Assembly (NCBI GenBank): GCA_963932145.1
Contig: OZ010611.1
Location: forward strand, 58,599,292 to 58,663,291
Direction: 5' to 3'
Source: Acanthosepion lycidas
Taxonomy: Eukaryota > Mollusca > Cephalopoda > Sepiida > Sepiidae
DNA length: 64,000 nucleotides
Notes under the pieces: model-generated
What the model was told of the DNA's origin: nothing
Database searches by the model: none
What the model saw: the letters and a program-made list of their open reading frames with translations, nothing else
Translations under genes and position numbers: made by a program
In this document: positions 39,481 through 50,351 of the stretch, piece after piece
Position numbering within the stretch: position 1 is the stretch's first letter
How the letters are laid out: each line of letters begins with the position of its first letter

Positions 39481-40939
39481 GTAGAGGCTAGGCTCCCCTC
39501 TAAATCTGGTTTGAAATTATTTTTCATTCTAATTCATAGAAATGGAGCAGCGTGCAATGGTGTCGTCTCATACAACTGTGAGTCAGTAGAAAAAATTTGT
39601 GGGCACAAAATGGGTGATCAGTGTCTTATTCTCTTCTGTTTGTGCCTTGTCTTTACCTTTTTCTTCTATATTTAACATTATGTAGAGGCTAGGCTCCCCT
39701 CTAAATCTGGTTTGAAATTATTTTTCATTCTAATTCATAGAAATGGAGCAGCATGCAATGGTTTCGTTTCATACAACGGTGAGTTAGTAGAAAAATTTTT
39801 GGGCACAAAATGGGTGATCAGTGTCTTATTCTCTTCTGTTTGTGCCTTGTCCTTAACTTTTTCTTCTATATTTAACATTATGTAGAGGCTAGGCTCCCCT
39901 CTAAATCTGGTTTGAAATTATTTTTCATTCTAATTCATAGAAATGGAGCAACGTGCAATGGTGTCGTCTCATACAACTGTGAGTTAGTAGAAAAAATTTG
40001 TGGGTACAAAATGTGTGATCAGTGACTTATTCTCTTCTGTTTGTGCTTTGTTTTTAACTTTTTCTTCTATATTTAACATTATGTAGAGGCTAGGCTCCTC
40101 TCTTAATCTGGTTTGAAATTATTTTTCATTCTAATTCTTAGAAATGTAGTAGCTTGCAATGCTGTCGTCTCATACAACTGTGAGTTAGTAGAAAAGATTT
40201 GTTGGCACAAAATGGAAGATCCGTGTCTTATACTGTTCTGTTTGTGCCTTGCCTTTACCGTTTTCTTCTATATTAAACATTATGTAGAGGCTAGGCTCCT
40301 CTCTAAAACTAGTTTGAAATTATTTTTCATTCTAATTCATAGAAATGGAGTAGCGTGCAATGCTGTCGTCTCATACAACTGTGAGTTAGTAGAAAAAATT
40401 TGTGCGCACAAAATGGGTGATCAGTGTATTATTCTCTTCTGTTTGTGCCTTGTCTTTACCTTTTTCTTGAAAATTTAACATTATGTAGAGGCAAGGACCC
40501 CCTCTAAACCTGGCTTGAAATTATTTTTCATTCTAATTCATAGAAATGAAGTAGCATGCAATGGTGTCGTCTGATACAACTGTAAGTTAGTAGAAAAAAT
40601 TTGTGGGCACAAAATGGGTGATCAGTGTCTTATTCTCTTCTGTTTGTGCCTTGTCTTTAACTTTTTCTTCTATATTTAACATTATGTAGAGGCTAGGCTC
40701 CTCTCTAAAACTAGTTTGAAATTATTTTTCATTCTAATTCATAGAAATGGAGTAGCGTGCAATGGTGTCGTCTCATACAACTGTGAGTTAGTAGAAAAAA
40801 TTTGTGGGCACAAAATGGGTGATCAGTGTCTTATTCTCTTCTGTTTTTGACTTGTCCTTAACTTTTTCTTCTATATTTAACATTATGTAGAGGCTAGTCT
40901 CCCCTCTAAATCTGGTTTGAAATTATTTTTCATTCTAAT

Positions 40940-43900
40940 TCATAGAAATGGAGTAGCGTGCAATGGTGTCGTCTCATACAATTGTGAGTTAGTAGAAAAA
41001 ATTTCTGGGCAGAAAAGGGGTGATCAGTGTCTTATTCTCTTCTGTTTGTGCCTTGTCTTTACCTTATTCTTCTATATTTAACATTATGTAGAGGCTAGGC
41101 TCCCCTCTAAATCTGGTTTGAAATGATTTTTCATTCTAATTCATAGAAATGGAGCAGCGTGCAATGGTGTCGTCTCATACAACTGTAAGTTAGTAGAAAA
41201 TATTGGTGGGCACAAAATGGGTGATCAGTGTCTTATTCTCTTCTGTTTGTGCCTTGTCTTTAACTTTTTCTTCTATATTTAACATTATGTAGAGGCTAGG
41301 CTCCCCTCTAAATCTGCTTTGAAATTATTTTTGATTCTAATTCATAGAAATGGAGCAGCGTGCAATGGTGTCGTCTCATACAACTGTGAGTTAGTAGAAA
41401 AAATTTGTGGGTACAAAATGGGTGATCAGTGTCTTATTCTCTTCTGTTTGTGCTTTGTCTTTACCTTTTTCCTGAAAATTTAACATTATGTATAGGCAAG
41501 GACCCCCTCTAAACCTGGCTAGAAATTATTTTTCATTCTAATTCATAGAAATGAAGTAGCGTGCAATGGTGTCGTCTCAAACAACTGTAAGTTAGTAGAA
41601 AAAATTTATGTGCACAAAATGGGTGATCAGTGTCTTATTCTCTTCTGTTTGTGCCTTGTCTTTAACTTTTTCTTCTATATTTAACATTATGTAGAGGCTA
41701 GGCTCCCCTCTAAATCTGGTTTGAAATTATTTTTCATTCTAATTCATAGAAATGGAGTAGCGTGCAATGGTGTCATCTCATACAACTATGAGTTAGTAGA
41801 AAAAGTTTGTGTGCACACAATGGGTGATCAGTGTCTTATTCTCTTCTGTTTTTGCCTTGTCTTTACCTTTTTCTTCTATATTTAACATTATGTAGAGGCT
41901 AGGCTCCCCTCTAAATCTGGTTTGAAATTATTTTTCATTCTAATTCATAGAAATGGAGCAGTGTGCAATGGTGTCGTCTCATACAACTGTGAGTTAGTAG
42001 AAAAAATTTGTGGGCAAAAATGGGTGATCAGTGTCTTATTCTCTTCTGTTTGTGCCTTGTCTTTAACCTTTTCTTCTATATTTAACATTAGGTAGAGGCT
42101 AGGCTCCCCTCTAAATCTGGTTTGAAATTATTTTTCATTCTAATTCATAGAAATGGAGTAGCGTGCAATGGTGTTTTTTCATACAATTGTGAGTTAGTAG
42201 AAAAATTTGTGGGCACAAAATGGCTGATCCGTGTCTTATTCTCTTCTGTTTGTGCCTTGTCCTTAACTTTTTCTTCTATATTTAACATTATGTAGAGGCT
42301 AGTCTCCCCTCTAAATCTGGTTTGAAATTATTTTTCATTCTAATTCATAGAAATGGAGTAGCGTGCAATGGTGTCGTCTCATACAACTGTAAGTTAGTAG
42401 AAAATATTTGTGGGCACAAAATGGGTGATCAGTGTCTTATTCTCTTCAGTTTGTGCCTTGTCTTTAACTTTTTCTTCTATATTTAACATTATGTAGAGGC
42501 TAGGCTCCTCTCTAAATCTGGTTTGAAATTATTTTTCATTCTAATTCATAGAAATGGAGTAGCTTGCAATGCTGTCGTCTCATACAACTGTGAGTTAGTA
42601 GAAAAAATTTGTTGGCACAAAATGGGTGATCAGTGTCTTATACTGTTCTCTTTGTGCCTTGCCTTTACCGTTTTCTTCTATATTTAACATTATGTAGAGG
42701 CTAGGCTCCCCTCTAAATCTGGTTTGAAATTATTTTTCATTCTAATTCATAGAAATGGAGTAGCGTGCAATGGTGTCGTTTCATACAACTGTGATTTAGT
42801 AGAAAAATTTGTGGGCACAAAATGGGTGATCAGTGTCTTATTCTCTTCTGTTTGTGCCTTGTCTTTACGTTATTCTTCTATATTTAACATTATGTAGAGG
42901 CTAGGCTCCCCTCTAAATCTGGTTTGAAATTATTTTTCATTCTAATTCATAGAAATGGAGCAGCGTGCAATGGTGTCGTCTCATACAACTGTAAGTTTGT
43001 AGAAAATATTTGTGGGCACAAAATGGGTGATCAGTGTCTTATTCTCTTCTGTTTGTGCCTTGTCTTTAACTTTTTCTTCTATATTTAACATTATGTAGAG
43101 GCTAGGCTCCTCTCTAAATCTGGTTTGAAATTATTTTTCATTCTAATTTATAGAAATGGAGTAGCGTGCAATGGTGTCGTCTCATACAATTGTGAGTTAG
43201 TAGAAAAAATTTCTGGGCAGAAAAGGGGTGATCAGTGTCTTATTCTCTTCTGTTTGTGCCTTGTCTTTACCTTATTCTTCTATATTTAACATTATGTAGA
43301 GGCTAGGCTCCCCTCTAAATCTGGTTTGAAATTATTTTTCATTCTAATTCATAGAAATGGAGCAGCGTGCAATGGTGTCGTCTCATACAACTGAAAGTTA
43401 GTAGAAAATATTTGTGGGCACAAAATGGGTGATCAGTGTCTTATTCTCTTCTGTTTGTGCCTTGTCTTTAACTTTTTCTTCTATATTTAACATTATGTAG
43501 AGGCTAGGCTCCCCTCTAAATCTGGTTTGAAATTATTTTTCATTCTAATTCATAGAAATGGAGTAGCGTGCAATGGTGTCGTCTCATACAACTATGAGTT
43601 AGTACAAAAAGTTTGTGTGCACACAATGGGTGATCAGTGTCTTATTCTCTTCTGTTTTTGCCTTGTCTTTACCTTTTTCTTCTATATTTAACATTATGTA
43701 GAGGCTAGGCTCCCATCTAAATCTGGTTTGAAATTATTTTTCATTCTAATTCATAGAAATGGAGCAGTGTGCAATGGTGTCGTCTCATACAACTGTGAGT
43801 TAGTAGAAAAAATTTGTGGGCACAAAATGGGTGATCAGTGTCTTATTCTCTTCTGTTTGTGCCTTGTCTTTAACTTTTTCTTCTATATTTTAACATTATG

Positions 43901-44310
43901 TAGAGGCTAGGCTCCCCTCTAAATCTGGTTTGAAATTATTTTTCATTCTAATTCATAGAAATGGAGTAGCGTGCAATGGTGTCGTTTCATACAACTGTGA
44001 TTTAGTAGAAAAATATGTCGGCACAAAATGGGTGATCAGTGTCTTATTCTCTTCTGTTTTTGACTTGTCCTTAACTTTTTCTTCTATATTTAACATTATG
44101 TAGAGGCTAGTCTCCCCTCTAAATCTGGTTTGAAATTATTTTTCATTCTAATTCATAGAAATGGAGTAGCGTGCAATGGTGTCGTCTCATACAATTGTGA
44201 GTTAGTAGAAAAAATTTCTGGGCAGAAAAGGGGTGATCAGTGTCTTATTCTCTTCTGTTTGTGCCTTGTCTTTACCTTATTCTTCTATATTTAACATTAT
44301 GTAGAGTCTA
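40940..44310 (+). repeat. Recurrent variant monomers at 5-, 9- and 11-mer spacing in the C block
   Basis: The caattgtgag/ttctgggcagaaaagggg/cttattcttc unit occurs starting at 40981, 43189 and 44194, spaced 2208 and 1005 bp. The ctatgagttag/gtttgtgtgcacacaatgg/gtttttgcc unit occurs at 41781 and 43587, spaced 1806 bp. Units with actgtaagtt or actgaaagtt and gaaaatatt occur near 41180, 42390, 42990 and 43390. These spacings are exact or near multiples of 201 bp, which fits repeated in-register exchange with shuffling. Confidence 0.75.
41695..41895 (+). repeat. Representative subfamily C monomer (201 bp)
   Basis: C units carry tctggtttg, ggctaggctcccctc, acaactgtgagttagtag with six A, and most often tttaac or tttacc where A has tttagc. 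They combine the A-type ggctagg and 201 bp length with the B-type actgtgagttagtag and cattatgtag, so C looks intermediate or recombinant between A and B. This copy also has the local gtttgtgtgcacacaat variant. Confidence 0.88.
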
Positions 44311-45767
44311 GGCCCCACTCTAAATCTTGGTTGAAATTATTTTTCATTCTAATTCATAGAAATGGAGTAGCGTGCAATGGTGTCGTCTCATACAACAGTG
44401 AGTTAGGAGAAAAAATTTGTGGGCACAAAATGGGTGATCAGTGTCTTATTCTCTTGTGTTTGTGCCTTGTCTTTAGCTTTTTCTTCTATATTTAACTTTA
44501 TATAGAGGCGAGGCCCCTTTCTAAATCTTGGTTGAAATTATTTTTCATTCTAATTCATAGAAATGGAGTAGCGTGCAATGGTGTCGTCTCATACAACAGT
44601 GAGTTAGGAGAAAAAATTTGTGGGCACAAAATGGGTGATCAGTGTCTTATTCTCTTCTGTTTGTGCCTTGTCTTCAGCTTTTTCTTCTATATTTAACTTT
44701 ATGTAGAGGCTAGGCCCCTTTCTAAATCTTGGTTGAAATTATTTTTCATACTAATTCATAGAAATGGAGTAGCGTGCAATGGTGTCGTCTCATACAACAG
44801 TGAGTTAGGAGAAAAAATTTGTGGGCACAAAATGGGTGATCAGTGTCATATTCTCTTCTGTTTGTGCCTTTTTCTTTAGCTTTTTCTTCTATATTTAACT
44901 TTATGTAGAGGCTAGGCCCTCCTCTAAATCTTGGTTGAAATTATTTTTCATTCTAATTCATAGAAATGGAGTAGCATGCAATGGTGTTGTCTCATACAAC
45001 TGTGAGTTAGGAGAAAAAATTTGTTGGCACAAAATGGATGATCAGTGTCTTATTCTCTTCTATTTGTGCCTTGTCTTTAGCTTTTTCTTGTATATTTAAC
45101 TTTATGTAGAGGCTAGGCCCCCCTCTAAATCTTGGTTGAAATTATTTTTCATTCTAATTCATAGAAATGGAGTAGCCTGCAATGGTGTCGTCTCATACAA
45201 CAGTGAGTTAGGAGAAAAAATTTGTGTGCACAAAATGGGTGATCAGTGTCTTATTCTCTTCTGTTTGTACCTTGTCTTTAGCTTTTTCTTCTATATTTAA
45301 CATTATGTAGAGGCTAGGCCCCTTTCTAAATCTTGGTTGAAATTATTTTTCATTCTAATTCATAGAAATGGAGTAGCATGCAATGGTGTAATCTCATACA
45401 ACAGTGAGTTAGGAGAAAAAATTTGTGGGCACAAAATGGGTGATCAGTGTCTTATTCTCTTCTGTTTGTGCCTTGTTTTTAGCTTTTTCTTCTATATTTA
45501 ACTTTATGTAGAGGATAGGCCCCCCTCTAAATCTTGGTTGAAATTATTTTTCATTCTAATTAATAGAAATGAAGTAGCGTGCAATGGTGTCGTCTCATAG
45601 AACAGAGAGTTAAGAGAAAAAATTTGTGGGCACAAAATGGGTGATCAGTGTCTTATTCTCTTCTATTTGTGCCTTGTCTTTAGCTTTTTCTTTTCTATTT
45701 AACTTTACGTAGCGGCTAGGCCCCCCTCTAAATCTTGGTTGAAATTAATTTTCATTCTAATCAATAG

Positions 45768-46526
45768 AAATGGAGTAGCGTGCAATGGTGTCGTCTCATA
45801 CAACAGTGAGTTAGTAGAAAAAATTTGTGGGCACAAAATGGGTGATCAGTGTCTTATTCTCTTCTGTTTGTGCCTTGTCTTTAGCTTTTTCTTCTATATT
45901 TAACTTTAAGTAGAGGCTAGGCCCCTTTCTAAATCTTGGTTGAAATTATTTTTCGTTCTAATTCATAGAAATGGAGTAGCGTGCAATGGTGTCGTCTCAT
46001 ACAACAGTGATTTAGGAGAAAAAATTTGTGGGCACAAAATGGGTGATCAGTGTCTTATTCTCTGCTGTTTGTGCCTTGTCTTTAGCTTTTTTTTCTATAT
46101 TTAACTTTATGTAGAGGCTAGGGCCCTTTCTAAATCTTGGTTGAAATTATTTTTCATTCTAATTCATAGAAATGGAGTAGGTAGCGTGCAATGGTGCCGT
46201 CTCATACAACAGTGAGTTAGTAGAAAAATTTGTGGGCACAAAATGGGTGATCAGTGTCTTATTCTCTTCTGTTTGTGCCTTGTCTTTAGCTTTTTCGTCT
46301 ATATTTAACTTTATGTAGTGACTAGGCCCCCCTCTAAAACTTGGTTGAAATTATTTTTCATTCTAATTAATAGAAATGAAGTAGCGTGCAATGGTGTCGT
46401 CTCATACAACAGTGAGTTAGGAGAAAAAATTTGTGGGCACAAAATGGGTGATCAGTGTCTTATTCTCTTCTATTTGTGCCTTGTCTTTAGCTTTTTCTTC
46501 TATATTTAACTTTATGTAGAGGCTAG
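45768..46526 (+). repeat. 4-mer duplication, copy 1 (807 bp period)
   Basis: Copies match at an offset of 807 bp through ctttaagtagagg, agcttttttttctatattt, ggagtaggtagcgtgc, ggtgccgtctc, gctttttcgtc, tgtagtgactagg and ctaaaacttgg. The period is 804 bp plus a 4-base gtag duplication in ggagtaggtagcg and minus one A in gaaaaattt. About four substitutions between copies were noticed, including tttcgttc/tttcgtac and atatttaac/atatgtaac. Confidence 0.86.
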
Positions 46527-46574
46527 TCCCCTTACTAAATCTTGGTTGAAATTATTTTTCATTCTAATTCATAG

Positions 46575-47333
46575 AAATGGAGTAGCGTGCAATGGTGTCG
46601 TCTCATACAACAGTGAGTTAGTAGAAAAAATTTGTGGGCACAAAATGGGTGATCAGTGTCTTATTCTCTTCTGTTTGTGCCTTGTCTTTAGCTTTTTCTT
46701 CTATATTTAACTTTAAGTAGAGGCTAGGCCCCTTTCTAAATCTTGGTTGAAATTATTTTTCGTACTAATTCATAGAAATGGAGTAGCGTGCAATGGTGTC
46801 GTCTCATACAACAGTGATTTAGGAGAAAAAATTTGTGGGCACAAAATGGGTGATCAGTGTCTTATTCTCTGCTGTTTGTGCCTTGTCTTTAGCTTTTTTT
46901 TCTATATTTAACTTTATGTAGAGGCTAGGCCCCTTTCTAAATCTTGGTTGAAATTATTTTTCATTCTAATTCATAGAAATGGAGTAGGTAGCGTGCAATG
47001 GTGCCGTCTCATACAACAGTGAGTTAGTAGAAAAATTTGTGGGCACAAAATGGGTGATCAGTGTCTTATTCTCTTCTGTTTGTGCCTTGTCTTTAGCTTT
47101 TTCGTCTATATGTAACTTTATGTAGTGACTAGGCCCCCCTCTAAAACTTGGTTGAAATTATTTTTCATTCTAATTAATAGAAATGAAGTAGCGTGCAATG
47201 GTGTCGTCTCATACAACAGTGAGTTAGGAGAAAAAATTTGTGGGCACAAAATGTGTGATCAGTGTCTTATTCTCTTCTATTTGTGCCTTGTCTTTAGCTT
47301 TTTCTTCTATATTTAACTTTATGTAGAGGCTAG
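46575..47333 (+). repeat. 4-mer duplication, copy 2 (807 bp period)
   Basis: Second copy of 45768-46526. It carries the same 4-base gtag insertion at 46981-46990 and the same tgtagtgactagg junction. It ends where ctaggcgcctttc replaces ctagtccccttac. Confidence 0.86.
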
Positions 47334-48994
47334 GCGCCTTTCTAAATCTTGGTTGAAATTATTTTTCATTCTAATTCATAGAAATGGAGTAACGTTCAAT
47401 GGTGTCGTCTCATACAACAGTGAGTTAGGAGAAAAAATTGGTGGGCACAAAATGGGCGATCAGTGTCTTATTCTCTTCTGTTTGTGCCTTCTCTTTAGCT
47501 TTTTCTTCTATATTTAACTTTATGTAGGGGCTAGCCCCCCCTCTAAATCTTGGTTGAAATTATTTTTCATTCTAATTCATAGAAATGGTGTAGCGTGCAA
47601 TGGTGTCGTCTCATACAACAGTGACGTAGGAGAAAAGATTTGTGGGCACAAAATGCGTGATCAGTGTCTTATTCTCTTCTATTTGTGCCTTGACTTTAGC
47701 TTTTTCTTCTATATTTAACTTTATGTAGAGGCTAGACCCCTTTCTAAATCTTGGTTGAAATTATTTTTCATTCTAATTCATAGAAAAGTAGTAGCGTGCA
47801 ATGGTGTCATCTCATACAACAGTGAGTTAGGAGAAAAAATTTGTTGGCACAAAATGGGTGATCAGTCTCTTATTCTCTTCTGTTTGTGCCTTGTCTTTAG
47901 CTTTTTCTTCTATATTTAACTTTATGTAGAGGCTAGGCCCCTTTCTAAATCTTGGTTGAAATTATTTTTCATTCTAATTCATAGAAATGGAGTAGCGTGC
48001 AATGGTGTCGTCTCATACAACAGTGAGGTAGAAGAAAAAATTTGTGGGCACAAAATGGGTGATCAGTGGCTTATTCTCTGCTGTTTCTGCCTTGTCTTTA
48101 GCTTTTTCTTCTATATTTAACTTTATGTAGAGGCTAGGCCCTTTTCTAAATCTTGGTTGAAATTATTTTTCATTCTAATTCATAGAAATGGAGTAGCCTG
48201 CAATGGTGTCGTCTCATACAACAGTGAGTTAGAAGAAAAAATTTGTGGGCACAAAATGGGTGATCAGTGTCTTATTCTCTGCTGTTTGTGCCTTGTCTTT
48301 AGCTTTTTCTTCTATATTTAACTTTATGTAGAGGCTAGGCCCCTTTCTAAATCTTGGTTGAAATTATTTTTCATTCTAATTCATAGAAATGGAGTAGCGT
48401 GCAATGGTGTCGTCTCATACAATAGTGTGTTAGGAGAAAAAATTTGTGGACTCAAAATGGGTTATCAGTGTCTTGTTCTCTTCTGTTTGTGCCTTGTCTT
48501 TAGCTTTTTCTTCTATATTTAACTTTATATAGAGGCTAGGCCCCCCTCTAAATCTTGGTTGAAATTATTTTTCATTCTAATTCATAGAAATGGAGTAGCG
48601 TGCAATGGTGCCGTCTCATACAACAGTGAGTTAGGAGAAAAAATTTGTGGGCACAAAATGAGTGATCAGTGACTTATTCTCTTCTGTTTGTGCCTTGTCT
48701 TTAGCTTTTTCTTCTATATTTAACTTTATGTAGAGGCTAGGCCCCCTTCTAAATTTTGGTTGAAATTATTTTTCATTCTAATTAATAGAAATGGAGTAGT
48801 GTGTAATGGTGTCGTCTCATACAACAGTGAGTTAGAAGAAAAAATTTGTGGGCACAAAATGGGTGATCAGTCTTATTCTCTGCTGTTTGTGCCTTGTCTT
48901 TAGCTTTTTCTTCTATATTTAACTTTATGTAGAGGCTAGGCCCCTTTCTAAATCTTGGTTGAAATTATTTTTCATTCTAATTCATAGAAATGGA

Positions 48995-49430
48995 GTAGCG
49001 ATGAAAGGTGTCGGCTCAAACAACAGTGAGTTAGGAGAAAAAATTTGTGGGCACAAAATGGGTGATCAGTGTTTATTCTCTTCTGTTTGTGCCTTGTCTT
49101 TAGCTTTTTCTTCTATATTTAACTTTATGTAGAGGCTAGGCCCCCCTCTAAATCTTGGTTGAAATAATTTTTCATTCTAATTAATAGAAATGGAGTAGCG
49201 ATCAAAGGTGTCGTCTCAAACAACAGTGAGTTAGGAGAAAAAATTTGTGGGCACAAAAAGGGTGATCAGTGTTTATTCTCTTCTGTTTGTGCCTTGTCTT
49301 TAGCTTTTTCTTCTATATTTAACTTTATGTAGAGGCTAGGCTCCCCTCTAAATCTTGGTTGAAATAATTTTTCATTTTAATTAATAGAAATGGAGTAGCG
49401 ATCAAAGGTGTCGTCTCAAACAACAGTGAG
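48995..49430 (+). repeat. Subfamily D patch inside the distal A block
   Basis: Three successive monomers carry gcgatgaaagg or gcgatcaaagg and tctcaaacaacag, the D signatures otherwise confined to about 24.9-34 kb. Two of them also share ttgaaataattttt and a 3-base-shorter cagtgtttattctc. The flanking monomers are ordinary A type with gtgcaatgg and tcatacaac. This is most simply a transferred piece of the D block or of a common ancestor. Confidence 0.8.
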
Positions 49431-50141
49431 TTAGGAGAAAAATTTTGTGGGCACAAATTTGGTGATCAGTGTCTTATTCTCTGCTGTTTGTGCCTTGTCT
49501 TTAGCTTTTTCTTCTATATTTAAGTTTATGTAGAGTCTAGGCCCCATTCTAAATCTTGGTTGAAATTATTTTTCATTCTAATTCATAGAAATGGAGTAGC
49601 GTGCAATGGTGTCGTCTCATACAACAGTGAGTTAGGAGAAAAAATTTGTCTGCAAAAAATGGGTGATCAGTGTCTTATTCTCTGCTGTTTGTGCCTTGTC
49701 TTTAGCTTTTTCTTCTATATTTAACTTTATGTAGAGGATAGGCCCTTTTCTAAATCTTGGTTGAAATTATTTTTCATTCTAATTCATAGAAATGGAGTAG
49801 CGTGCAATGGTGTCGTCTCATACAACAGTGAGTTAGGAGAAAAAATTTCTGGGCACAAAATGGGTGATCAGTGTCTTATTCTCTGCTGTTTGTGCCTTGT
49901 CTTTAGCTTTTTCTTCTATATTTAACTTTATGTAGAGGCTAGGCCCCTTTCTAAATCTTGGTTGAAATTATTTTTCATTCTAATTCATAGAAATGGAGTA
50001 GCGTGCAATGGTGTCGTCTCATACAACAGTGAATTAGGAGAAAAAATTTGTGGGCACAAAATGGGTGATCAGTGTCTTATTCTCTGCTGTTTGTGCCTTG
50101 TCTTTAGCTTTTTCTTCTATATTTAACTTTACGTAGAGGCT

Positions 50142-50342
50142 AGGACCCTTTCTAAATCTTGGTTGAAATTATTTTTCATTCTAATTCATAGAAATGGAGT
50201 AGCGTGCAATGGTGTCGTCTCATACAACAGTGAGTTAGGAGAAAAAATTTGTGGGCACAAAATGGGTGATCAGTGTCTTATTCTCTGCTGTTTGTGCCTT
50301 GTCTTTAGCTTTTTCTTCTATATTTAACATTATGTAGAGGCT
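50142..50342 (+). repeat. Representative subfamily A monomer (201 bp)
   Basis: Chosen as a near-consensus A unit. It reads tcttggttg, acaacagtgagttagg, a run of six A before tttgtggg, and tttagctttttc. It contains a TGATCA palindrome at 50267-50272, CpG in gcgtgc and in gtcgtc, and a TATA-like ctatatttaa at 50318-50327. A GTGAGT hexamer at 50230-50235 lies 5' of a pyrimidine-rich tract ending in tttag at 50308. The G+C content is about 36% by hand count (72 of 201). Because 201 is divisible by three, one forward frame stays in register between A units, with a TAA in tatatttaac closing it once per unit. Confidence 0.9.
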
Positions 50343-50351
50343 AGGCCCCTT

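Larger units (their letters stand above)
34266..44310 (+). repeat. Subfamily C block
   Basis: About 50 C monomers (tctggtttg, ggctaggctcccctc, gtagaaaaaatttg, cattatgtagagg, with tttaac or tttacc). The first half (34.3-39.5 kb) is built of multi-monomer duplications at 1405, 2007 and 3211-3412 bp offsets. The second half (40-44.3 kb) shares several variant monomers, for example caattgtgag with ttctgggcagaaaagggg at 40981, 43189 and 44194. A signatures (ggccccactc, tcttggttg) resume at about 44310. No gene or unique DNA is present. Confidence 0.9.
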
